Shown here: in pieces, positions 13,163 to 24,900 of the stretch
How positions within the stretch are numbered: the stretch's first letter is position 1
Layout of the letters: each line of letters opens with the position of its first letter
Assembly (NCBI GenBank): GCA_013399305.1
Contig: VXAI01000096.1
Span: forward strand, 680,849 to 744,848
Length of the DNA stretch: 64,000 bases
Reading direction: 5' to 3'
From: Rostratula benghalensis
Lineage: Eukaryota > Chordata > Aves > Charadriiformes > Rostratulidae
Notes under the pieces: model-generated
Databases searched by the model: none
What the model saw: only the letters and a program-made list of their open reading frames with translations
Told to the model about the DNA's origin: nothing
Program-made: the position numbers and the translations under genes

Positions 13163-13461
13163 CCGTGGTGACTTCAGAGGTGTAAAGGCGGGCCCAGACC
13201 TCCATCCGCATTTGGCGGCGTTGGCTGCGCTCCGGGTGCTGCCTTCCAGAGCTGTCACCAACAGAGCTGTCACCGGGGCTGACAGATTAACCCTGCCACA
13301 GGGAATGGATGTGACTGATGGCATCTGTCCCTGCTGCTGGTAGGGATCCCCGCCTGGGAGTGAGTGGCCCTGGCCACTTAGCACGGGGTGCAGTGAGCTT
13401 GGGAGCTGCAGCTTTGGCGGAGCGGGAGGAGGAATGCCTGGAAGCAGCTTTGGGGCGTGCG
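13163..13461. other. Moderately CpG-rich patch
   Basis: I count 14 CpG dinucleotides in about 300 bp, in a GC-rich sequence, against the CpG-depleted background of the rest of the window. A 13-base direct repeat 'CAGAGCTGTCACC' occurs at 13247-13259 and again at 13262-13274. Two minus-strand open frames of 79 and 78 codons cross the patch but show no motif. It is too short and weak to be called a standard CpG island. A relic promoter or a conserved exon remnant are alternatives. Confidence 0.45.
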
Positions 13462-16400
13462 TGTGAGCAGAAGGCAGTGATCAGCACTGGTCCATGAGAT
13501 TCACTGGGGAGTGATTTGGTCACCAGCCCTAACTCTGGGCTTGGTTCAGAACATGCAGCAGTTCAAAAGCCTTTATAAAATTATTTTTTTCTGTTGTAAG
13601 CTAAGGCATTTTGATATTTACATGCGTCCGAAAAGCAGCTGTTCCTATCAGCACATTTTGGGCCTGTGGGGGGTGGGTGTGTGAGAGGGGGAGCCTAAGG
13701 AAAACTCTCAGTTTTTTCTATCCAACCCCCAGCTTTTCTCACACCTCTACCCCTTAGGTGGGACTTTATGGCAGGGGTTATATGTGTGATTCACTTGGAT
13801 TTTAGGAAAGAAAACCTATCTGGGAACTGAGAACTCTGGCAGAAAAATACTGATAAACCTTTTTCAGTTCCGTGAAACATTTTTCAGAAAGCAGGAAACA
13901 ATTCCCTGCCTCCCTCCCTGTGGTTAAATGAGGCTGAGCAGTGGATGGGCAAGATGAAGCTTGATGGTGTTGAAGGACTCTGCATGCCCTGGGGCTGGTG
14001 GGCACAGGTTCTGAGCTGGAAAAAGCCAGCAAACTCCCACCTACATCTGTAGTGCAGCAGGAGCTGCAGCACTGATAACGTGTCCCAGTGATGGCTCAGT
14101 GAGGCCTGAACAGGAAGATACAGGTATTTGCAATAAGGCCAGGGTCCTAATTCTGTCTTCGGGGGGAGCTTTGCACAGAAATCCACTGAAAACCAAGGAA
14201 GTAGCATCCTTTTGGGACCTGTGGGAGAAGGTTCAACACCACGTCAATTAAGCAGGCAGAGGAATTTGCATAAAAGAATGGCACAGCTCAGAATACCCTG
14301 CTGTAGCTTTCGCTGTGTGGTCTGGTAGCATCAAGACACCCTCTAAAAAGTTGCTGAAGCTCCTCTGTTAGCAGACTTTCAGGAGCACTGACACAAGGCA
14401 CAACTGCAGCGCAGGTTAACGCACTCCCTCCCGCCTGCATAACTTCACCACTGGCTACTTTGCCCCCCATCAGATTTGATTAAAGTCTCTCAAACTGCAG
14501 TAAAACTGGAAGGAACAGTGCTATTAATTTTCACAGTTGCTGATTACAGCAGGCATGTTGTGTTAGGTAGTTCAGCGGTTCGGTCAAGCTGCCCTGTCAC
14601 TGAAATGAAAGAGTGGGCCGTGCTGCACAGAGAAGAAGCGAGCTGGGTTCTGCTCCGTGGTGACTTCCCAGCTCCAGCGGGTCTTGCAGGAGTAGTTTGA
14701 TTTACGTGCCCCGTGGACGGGACATCAAGTCACAGTGAGTGACTTCCATAATTGCTGCTGGTGCTGGCTGTCTTGGCAGAGAGGCTGAAGACCGAACACG
14801 CTGCGGGGAGGGAGCTCTGGGCTCACTCTAGCAGAGACCTCTTTAGTTACGGGTCAGGGTGAGTGGACAGGCAGCAGTAAAGGGGGAGCTGTTATCTGTG
14901 GACAGACAGCTGACACCAAGCTGCAAGGCTGCTTATTGCAGAGTGTTTCTCTGTCATTTAGAATCTGAGTGTATTCTTAATGCTAAAAAATATCCCAAAA
15001 AGCTGAAAGCAAGCAACAGGAACAGGGTCTAAAATAAAAGGTTGCAAGACATCAAATGAGTAGCTTCCAAGAGCTCCATGTCTGGGGATTGTTCTGGGTG
15101 GAAAGTGGCTTGTTTTCCAATATTAGCTCTCAGCTTATGCCCCAGTAATGAGACCATGAACACTGGAACAGCTGTGCTGGCTCTGCTGAAAAGCTCATCT
15201 TAACCCAGTAGCCTGTCCCTCCCTGTGACCAGTAACACATTGTTAGGGGAACTGTAAGAGAGAAACTGTTTGTAATGTGATCCTTCCTGTGACATAACCT
15301 CTGGCTCAGTGTCCCATCTTCTGGCATCAGCATCCTGATGGTCCCAGTGGACCTGGTAATTGGAATGGTTCTAAGTTTGGGGTTGTTCTATTTAGTTTGG
15401 GGTTTTGGGGGGGAGAATTACTGAACACTTGTGCTTTAATGACCTTTCTGCCCTTTGTGTTTCTACAGACCTTGGCTACCTCCTCCTGCCATCTCTTTTC
15501 TGAGTTGAGGCATCCTCCCACATGGTGACAGGAGCTCTGCAGTAGCAAAATCACTGGTCAGTCCATTCTTCTTCTCCATGTGTTGTCTGTCCTTTCCAAG
15601 AGGGGATGATGAGACCCTTGCTACAGGAATCATGGCTTAGGTACATCAGGGTCTTTTTTATAATGGTGGCTTTCAAAAAGGAAGACTTTATCCTCCTTTT
15701 CTCTAGGTGATAGGGTGATAGGTGACTGTGGAAGTAGAAGGAAGCACAGTATGCTCACAAAACTCCTTATTTAATACTTTGTCTGTGTGTTATTTGTGGT
15801 CTCTCAGTGTGGCTGATGTCCCTTTGGTGCACATCTGCTTGGTTTGCCTCCAGTCCTCCCCTGGACTCCATCCAGGAAGACAGGCAGAGCATTTCCAAAT
15901 TCTTGGTCATATTTGAGAAGTCTGAATTACCAGCAGGTTTATGTGGATGCTGTGCTAGCAAGAAAGAGGAAAGATTGGTTTGAGTTGTAGATTACAAGTG
16001 TTTCAGAATGACCTTGCAATCTTCTGCGTGAAGAGCCAGCCAAGCGTCAGGCACTGGTGCTGTTCAGTAAGAGCAACGTAATCTGGCCCCGGGGTTATTC
16101 CGTGTACATCCCCTGCTCATTTTGTGGTTTTGAATTTCCCTAAAACAGTTTTTTTTTTTTTCCTGAACTTAAGAAGTGAAGCTGAAATCCCCTTTCGATG
16201 CATTTTTATTTGTTTTTGTAGATGTTACTGTTGCACTGAGAGAATGAATTTGATCGTGAAATACCATGTTCCCATTTCTCGACTCTTCCCCTCCCTGTCT
16301 GGAGACCTTCATGCCCTTTTGTGTATATTTTGATATAAATCTCTTGGTGGTAGCTCAGTCAATTATTGTACAGCACATGTATACATACAAACTATGCAGG

Positions 16401-16777
16401 TTCTTCCCCTGCTCTGAGAGCAGGTGAATATCTACCTGTTAATCAGAGCTGCAATAAAGGACTGCCTTTCCAGTTCTTGCTTTTATTTATCTAGGTTGCT
16501 TTTATATACCAAAATATAAGCCCTCTTCCTGCTCTTGGAAATTTCCACTCATAATAGGGCTTCAGGATCTGACTTCATCTGTTCAGACCAACCTCACTGT
16601 ACAGGGTTATTCTATCCATTTTTGTTCAATGACAAAGTTAAATTGGTAACTCTGAACTGGACTCCCCAGGAAGCAGGCTCTGATGCAGCAAATAACACAC
16701 CATGTGGGTGACACGTTTAAGTCTATTGTTTGAATTTATGCCTGTGTCCTCTAGGGAGGTGAGCTAGTCTTTGTCAG

Positions 16778-16809
16778 AAAATAAAAAAATAAATAAAAAA
16801 AGAAAAAGG
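16778..16809. repeat. A-rich (AAAT)n-type low-complexity tract
   Basis: A 30-base tract of A interrupted by single T and G residues, with an AAAT-like period in its middle. It could be a decayed retrocopy tail, but the bases before it match no element I recognise. Confidence 0.85.
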
Positions 16810-18931
16810 ACAGAAGTGTACACAGAAATGCATTCATTTAGATATCCAGGCAATATTCATAGAATTAAAATGATCAAAAATAAAACAGAATCAGGGAGAT
16901 GGCAGCAGGACCCCCTGGGCTTTATGTAAGAGGAGCTGTTGCGTTTGGAGGAGGAGAGGAGAAAGGAGTGCTGAGGTACTTAGATGACTGCTCTGTTTTG
17001 CTTCGTCACGCCAAACAGGGGTGGTATAAAGGGGAAGGCAGGGGACAGAACAGCTTTTATGTTTGGGCATGGGCTGGAAGAAATAACGTGCTGTAAATAT
17101 TGCAGCTGACACAGCAGAGGCCCATTTGGCCAGGAATATAGGGCAATAAACGTGGTCAGGTGATTCAGGGCTGTTGTGCCCACGTCTGCCAGGTTGTTTG
17201 GCCAGAACCGATCAGGAAATAATTATGGCTGATAAGGGGAGCTTGTAAGGAGGCCAGCACCTTCTGTGACCGTGAAAGGTTTCAATGATTAACTGTTATG
17301 GAAGAGCTAGAAGCACACCCTCCCCTTTCTTCGAAGTCACACCTGAGTGCTCTCCTGCATCGTTACCTTCAGCGCTGCCCTGCCCATCGGCAGAGCCCTG
17401 TGCCCCAGGGCTTCGAGTGTGAACTGGGTTTAATTCAGGGCAGGCTCTGGGCTGTCAGCAGGGAGGCTGGTGGCTTCTGAGGAGGGCACAGGTGGCAGTG
17501 CTCTGTCTGCCCAGCTCCCCAGATCTCCTGGAGTTAACTCCTGGGAGAATCCATACCGTTCCTGGGGAAACTGCGGGAGATCGCTGTCCCCTCTGTATTG
17601 CAAATGAAACCCCACCCTGGCAGTAGGCTCCTTCATGGATGGGTGACAGTAAGCTGGGTGTCTTGAGAATGGATTTGGGGAAAACACGTGAGAGGGAGGA
17701 GAGGGGAAATCTCCTGTGCTTTGAGTAGGTGCAGCAGCGTGTGGCTCAGGCACTTCAGGACGGGCACACCAACACACCCAGTGCAGCTTCCAAGCACCTG
17801 GCCTGGACACTGTTTCTGAACATCTTCTTTCTGTTTCCTTATGCAATGCTGAAAACAGCAGATGTCAATAAAAACAGCTCTTGCCAATGTGATGTTGAAT
17901 TGACAGACTGTGGGTATTTCCCTGCTGCAGCATTTATAGCACATTAAGCCCTAATATTTTGCCTTGCTCACACTGTGTGCTCCAGCTTCCTAGGCTCACA
18001 CAAGAGAAGAGGGTTACCACCATCAAAACCTTCGTTCCCCATAGACCCAGTTAGATACGATGGTGCACCATCTCATCAATGGGATGAGATTTGTATATCC
18101 TGGGTCTGTATGTTTCTAGGCTTGGCCAAGGGGATGCAAAGATGGGGACAGCACAGCTGCTGGCCTTGCCTCTAGTTGGGTCAGCCCTTTGCAACCTATC
18201 ACAGAGAAAAACACCGTCTTTTGTGTGATGGCTCTTCCTTCTGTCCACAGCTTTGCCTGTAAGAGTGAGGGCAGAGCTATGCCCTGTACTTGGCAGGCAC
18301 CAAACCATCAGCCTCCAGATTCACTCACTCCGTGTAGGGAACTGCCCCTGAATATTAAAAGACTGTGGTGGTATTAAACATAGTCAGTGGGAATGGCGCC
18401 GGAGCAGTAGTCTGGATCCTGAATAGACTTTCCTTTGCAACCTTACTGTCCAGCTGTTACTCTGATTGATTTTACTTGATTAATGCTAGCTAATTAATTT
18501 TTATTACTTAAGTCTCATTTAGTGACTCGTATGGTTAGGCACAGATGTAAACCTCTGCACAGTCCATCTGCAATTAGCACAAATTTTTCCTGCTCAGAAT
18601 TGGCACTGGCTTGAGAAGGTGCTGCCATCTCTCCTGACCAGCCGTGCCGGACCCCCGGGGCACGCAGAGGTGTGCCATGGGGCCAGGGAGAGCGGGGGCA
18701 AATCCAGGGGCTGTTGTTGGGACTGTCCTCAGACTGCGGGTAACACCTGCGTCAGTCTGCGTCGCTGTTGGATAACCTTGGCCAAAACACAGACTCTCTC
18801 ATCATTTCTGAGAAAATTACGTCATTAATACATCATCTGTAATCAATAGGCCATGGCCCTGATTCAGCAAGACACTTAAGTACATGGCAAATCTCCATCA
18901 TGCAGTCTGGTACCTTGATGGGTTGCTTTGC

Positions 18932-18949
18932 TTTTTTTTTTTTTTTTTT
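18932..18949. repeat. Poly-T tract (18 T)
   Basis: An uninterrupted run of 18 T in unique sequence. No target-site duplication or element body is visible on either side. Confidence 0.95.
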
Positions 18950-21885
18950 CTTAAGAGCCTGCTTTTGCATTTAAAATTGGATTTGTGCTAAACTGAAGCT
19001 TTTGTGCCTACAAAGAGCATCAGCCATGGCCTGACCACAAGGTGCTCACAGTATAAATAGGATCTCAAAGCTGGGAGAAGCCATCCTGCAGAGAAGAGAA
19101 AGCTAATGACAGCCAGGGCAGACCCCGTTACTGACCGGTGCGTTTGGCCTTTTGTGGCTCTCCTTACCCCCACAGAAGGTTGATGCAGAGATCACAGATT
19201 AGGGAGTGGAAGGTGTGAATTTGGTTAAATTGCTTTTGGCTGTTGTTAGTGCTGGATGAGTACACAGTGTCCAAGGGGTGAAGGCAGAGAGAGGACTTAT
19301 GAATGGGCAAAAGAGTGGTTGGTGATTTCTTGTGATACGTGCTGGGCTGGGGGGGGAAGTAGAAGCTCTGGCTTACTTTCCATGTACAAAGTAAGTGAAT
19401 CCTTACAAGGCCTTATTTGGATTTTTGTTTTTCTTAACAAACATTTTTATTTTTAAGAATCTGTAATTTTATTTTAAAATGTTTTTTTTTTTATTTGAAG
19501 GATGAGTGAGGAACAGTTGTGAAGCAATTGCTTATGAGGCTTGTAGCTGGGTTTCATTTATTTTTTAAATTCTCTTCAGCCTGAAGAGCTCTAAATCAGT
19601 TTAATACTTACCCTCCTATTTCACTAATTGTAATTTATTCCATTCAGTTTTGTATTTTACAAATATTCATTTCCCCTTGCAGATTTCCTGTAATGACCCC
19701 ATGAAAACTGAGGAAATGGAAGCAGAGAAACCACCTTGAGAACATTTTGTGGTGACCTCCTTGCGCGTTAGGAGCCCGAGCTGTAGTGAGCCGCAGGGGG
19801 ACTGCCATTCTCCAACTACTGAGATGATTTTGAGAAATTATTTCTAAACTGTATTTAAGTACCGCAGCAAAGTCCCAATGAAGTAAGTACTTAAGCAGAA
19901 GCTTACTTTAAAGCACACCACCAGTCTTGCCCCTACTTGACAAACCATCCCATAGTTCAGTTACTACCCTTAGGCAGAGGGAATGGCTGGAGCCATTCCC
20001 TGCTGGGAAGCATTGCCGTAGGCAAGGAGGGAGAGTCTGAACTTCAGGTGTTGAGCTGGTATCACCTGGAATTATTCTGTTGACTTGGCAGGAAGTGGTA
20101 TGATTTATGCATCCATCAGAGGTACTCAGCAATTGTCTGGGTTTTGTTTACTATTGCAGCACCAAGTGAAGAACTGCGGGGACTCAAGGTCATCTCCCCA
20201 CAGGCAGACAGCCACGTCTGACCACGGGCTGTGTCTCTGTGGTGGGCTGCAGGGAGACAAGAACCTCCCCGAGTCACTGAGATTTCAGCAGAGCAGCACC
20301 AAGACTTGGTGGCTGGAGATTGATGAACCCCAACGCAGAGCTGTGCAGAGAGCAGAGGTTCAGCCCCAGCACCAGGGTAGGTGGAGTTCTGTGAGCACAA
20401 CCATACGGTTTTTGGGTCACAGCCATAAAGTCAGAGCTGTGTCACAGATCATGCACCACCTCTGTCCTCCCTTCAAACGACTTCCTTGCTGTGGTCTGCT
20501 TTGATCGAGGCCCAATCCTGACCAGAGAGGAGTCAATGGAGAGGTCAGCACTGACTTTCCCCACCTCTGCCACAGACCTTCAAGCCTTGGCCTCTCTGCT
20601 GAGCCACTCCAAGGAGCTGCAGCACTGACAGCTTTGCTGATGATATTTTCCATCCCAGCCTCACACTGTCATCGTCCCTGCTCAGCAGTCCAGTCTCCCT
20701 GGTTACATGAGCACAGAGCTAGGACAGGCACAGCACTATTTTACCTTATGTTCATTGATCCTGGCTGGGTACTCAGTGTTTAACATGACAAAGGGCTGTT
20801 TTCAAAGTCATGGCAATTAAATTCTCTAATTGTCCTATTTTTCAGAGGAGCTGAGTGTCTGGCATGGAAGTGGGTCACAAGAGTAGTCTGTTTAGCTCTG
20901 TCCCTTTTTTAAAGGCAAGCAGACTTGTTGCAGATCTACAGGTCAGACCCCTGAGATCCTCAGTGGGAGTGGGCCAGGCAAACCCTCAATAAACAGCGTT
21001 GGCCTGATCTTCATGTCAAGTTGGTGGCCACGTTGCATTCCTCTAGCAGAGCACAGCTAGTGAAAAGTCTCTGCAATGGCAGAGATAACAACTGATATTT
21101 AGGGAACAGATTATAGGGCACGAGCTGGAAGTCAGTCAGGAAGCTGTAGGACGCTCCTGTACTTCTACAACACAACACCAAGAGGCAGACCACTACCTGC
21201 ATGTGCTGCTACAAAGACATTTGTGGCTCCAGTGGGTTGTTCCACTCAGGCATGTATTGTCTTCATTGACTTTTGCAGCTGCGACTCAGAGACTTTAAGC
21301 ATCGTGCCTTCTGCTCCCAGTCATGACAGTCCAATTGTAAGGACTAGAGAAAACATGGGGCAGTGGGAGCTGGAGATAGAGCAGTTGTGGAACAGCTTTG
21401 CCAGAGCTTGTTTTGAACCACTTTATGGTCCCAATCTGATCCTGGATTGTGTTTGTGTGGGAACTACCCCCTGCCCCGCTATCCACTGCCATGGCACACG
21501 AAAGAGAGATCTATTTAGTACCAAACCCTGCCTCCTTTCCCAAGAAATCATTTTGTCTGGTGGTACTGACTGCTGTGAGGGTTAGTGCATCTCAGAGGCC
21601 TCAAGCACAGCTCACAGCCCCTTCAGTTTTGTGGAGTGTGAGGGTCGCTCCTCAGCGTGCATGAAGCCAAATTAAAAAATCAGATGCCATCCTGTTCCAG
21701 GGCCAGCTGTTCTTGCAGCACCCTGTCACCCCATGGTGACACCCGGCACAGCTGGCGCAGCCCGGGCCTCTCGGTTCCTCTCTTGGGGGAAGGCTCTGGG
21801 GTGGTTTTGCAGCCAATGAGCGCTTCCCCGGGGGAACTACGCATAGGGAGCTAGGGTCATTTTGCTGGTAGCTGAGCTGAAACCA

Positions 21886-21917
21886 AGTGATTCAGAGTTT
21901 GGAGAGTGATTCAGAGT
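21886..21917. repeat. 13-bp exact direct repeat, 19-bp period
   Basis: The sequence 'AGTGATTCAGAGT' occurs at 21886-21898 and again at 21905-21917, with 6 bp between copies. It looks like a small local duplication. Confidence 0.85.
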
Positions 21918-24900
21918 CAGGCTCTGGGAGAAGCTCCCCTAAGTCTGCGTTCAGCAAAATGCAAGGGCATCGCTTTGTCTTGAGACTCAGTTAGCAGCTT
22001 TACCTCCATTGCTTCATCTCCTGAAGCGGTCAGACGTGGTGTGATGCAGCCTGGGAGAGATGATTTAGTTTCAATGGAGACAAATTTTCCAGTGTCCCAA
22101 TGCCTTGGTTTTTTTCCCACCATCTTCCTGTGATTTCAGTGTCCTTGGGGTCAAGCACAAATCTAGAAATACACCTTTGTTGATGGCTATAGTTAGAAGC
22201 TGAAATCAATCCCCCACTGCTTTTTATTTAGCCAAGCATCCCAGCTGAAGTGCCGGAGTGTTAAGGATGGTGACCCTCTGTGGGCTATGGGAGGTTTGGC
22301 CACTAGGATGAAGTCTGGACAGTAGTGGAAGGAATAAACATGAAGAGCCTCATGTCACAGCTGGAGGGGGCTCATGTTGACCATACTGTGTGCTGGGGGC
22401 ACAGTGTCTGTGGTAGAGTTGGCACCAGCTGTTGAGCAGTTATAAACTTAAAACTAGAAAAGCACCATAAAGCCAGAAGAGCTTTTATAGTCCTTTAAGC
22501 ATCCTCTCCTTCACAGCATGGAGGCACAAGCCAAGGCTAGACAGGAGGGACTAATTCTGTAGTAAAAAGTAAACACTTTGTCTTCGAGCCCGACAGCCTT
22601 CAAAGCTTTCACAGTGCTGGAATTTGCCTTAAAACTGGGGGGGAGGGGAGAGGAGGAAATTATTTTCCTGGATTAATATTTTCCCAAATGTGGTTGAGCA
22701 TGCCTAGAGTTCAGAATAGATCTGGTTGGTTTTATTTGGTCAAGAAGTCAGGAGAGCCTGGCATGGCTGGACATGAAATCATGCATTTGTGGTGTTTATG
22801 AATTCTTTTGTGAATTTGTGAATGTATGGAAACCGTGTATCGTGTCAATTCCCAGTGCTGGAGATAGTGCAAAGAAATGACTGTGAGTCAGAAGAAGGTG
22901 AATCAGTGTAAGTTAGCTCCACTGCTAGTCAGTCATCTCAGAGCACAGGCATGACACAGGCAATTTTTTGGCTAATTAGACCAGACCTTTGAGCATTGAA
23001 ATTCAGGGTTTTCAAAGAAGCCCAGCAGAATTAGGTGGCAGAGTCCTTCTGCTACCAGTGAGTGGTGGATACATACTGCCTTAAATGCTCAGCTTAACAG
23101 GATGCCCAAGGTATTTTATTTAGACTTTGAGAAAGCAGTATTTCCCCTGGGTCCATGGGCAACGTGTTCCTAGCAAGAAGGACAGAATGTCTCTAGACAG
23201 AGACTTAAAGCTTGAACCAGCCCCTGCTAATGCCCACTTCAGTCCTCCATTGATTCTGGAGCCCAGCAGAAAGATGTCAGATGCTCACCAGAGGATGTGA
23301 GTGGGAAGAGCCCTCTGGCCACAAGAGCACGATGTGTGTGGTGTGGTCCATGGGTGGCAGCTCTATCCCACACTCCTTGCCAGCACTGCTTGGAGAGGAT
23401 GTCTAAATGTGTGAGCAATGGCACTGCCCAGCAGAGGATGCAGGAGGGCAGACAGTCCCACCTGAGAGGTTGGACAGGTTTGGGGTGGTTTCTGTTTGCT
23501 CCGCTGATTCGCGAAGTGACTCCTGTTTATCCAGTGGTAAAGTTGTGCATTTCTTGACGGCGAGCTGAGTGTTGGGAGTGTTCACCCGGACACTGACACT
23601 TCCAGCAGAACGGGCTGCTGTGTCCCCAGCTGCAGGGGGATTGATCTCCATCCCTGTCCCCTTTTTGACTTCCTGTGGGGAGTGTGTGTGTACTGGGGCG
23701 GTGGATGTCAGCCAGGCAAGAGTTAAGTGCAGTCGTAGAGCTATTGGTTCATTCTGAAAGAGTAGTGGGAGACATGTACCTCTGATCTTATAAAAGATCC
23801 TGTTTTCTTGCTGGCAGCACAGCCTGCTCCAATTAGAATACAAGGACTGAAACAAGGCCTGGAGTCAGTCTGTCCCCTGCTGTGGTGGGGGCACTGTCAC
23901 TGCTTTTGTGGTAAGTAGGGCAATTTCAGTGCCAGTCACCTCTCTGAATACAGCCTTGCAAAGACATGTGCAAAGTCATTGATTTTTCTTCAGCACCAGC
24001 GTGTTTTCCCTCTGTGAGATCGTGGAGCTGGCAGGACAGCCCTGCCTGCAGAGGATTTGCTTCCATTTGGGCTTCAGCCAGGCAAGACAGGAATCCTAAG
24101 TGCTCTCTGCTTTTGTGGCTCATCTAGAGCAGCAAAGCTTGGTGCTTTCTCCTCCAGTTCACCCTCTCAGCACGCAGATGGCCCAGGGGAATTGTTTGCT
24201 GTTTTTTTCTAGTAAGTGGGTTTACCCAGGAGAGGCAAAGGAGGAATGGAAACATCTTCATCAAATAGGTGTGATGGTCACGTCTGGGAGGCCTGGCAAA
24301 GGCTATTGCCTGAGGCTTTGCACAAGCTGGGCCGGATCCTGACCAGGATACACAAGCACCAGAGATGGGAGCGTTGCCTGGGATACTACACTCTCTGCCA
24401 CCAAAGTGCCAGGAATTGAGGCACAGGGGCTGAAGTGACATAAAGCCACAGCAGAAGCGAGCAGCGGGCTTGGGAACTCAGTTATGTTTCCAAGGCTTTC
24501 CAGTGTTGCAGGGTCTTCCCATGCTGCTTCTGTTCTTGGGGGCTTTTCAGGCCAGTGGTAATGTCTGTGTAGGTAACACCCTTTGCTGAGACCCTCTTTG
24601 ACAGACTTGTTAAGGCCATGTCTTGAAGCCATGCACAACTCTAGCATCCTGTGGCAATAAATTATGCCTCAGGGAATGGTACTGTAGAAGAACTGACTCC
24701 AAAGGCTGGTGGGGGGTGCTAGGAGCTTGTTGTTGGGAGAGTAATCTCAGTCTGACCTGAGATCCCAGCTCAGGAACCACTTGCTGCCCTAGTAATAGGC
24801 AGGACCCTACTGAGGTCCTGTACTCTGTTACACAGAAGGTCATCCAACACATCTTCCAAAACCAAGACTCCTTAGTTGCTGTCAGAGAATGAAGCCCAGG

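Larger units (their letters stand above)
13462..20000. other. Unique non-coding DNA, no gene recognised
   Basis: The longest open frames are 138 codons (17430-17846, minus) and 107 codons (13884-14207, minus), neither with a recognisable motif. Contents noted: an A-rich simple stretch at 16778-16809, a T tract at 18932-18949, a TAATTA-type AT-rich block at 18465-18515, and an AT-rich region at about 19430-19690 containing long T stretches. Confidence 0.65.

Noticed and set aside
18755..18830. AACCTTGGCCAAAACAC and ACTCTCTCATCATTTCTGAG recall a MIR core.
   Set aside because: No CCCAGCTCTGCC or tRNA-related head precedes it and the match is under two thirds over about 30 bases.
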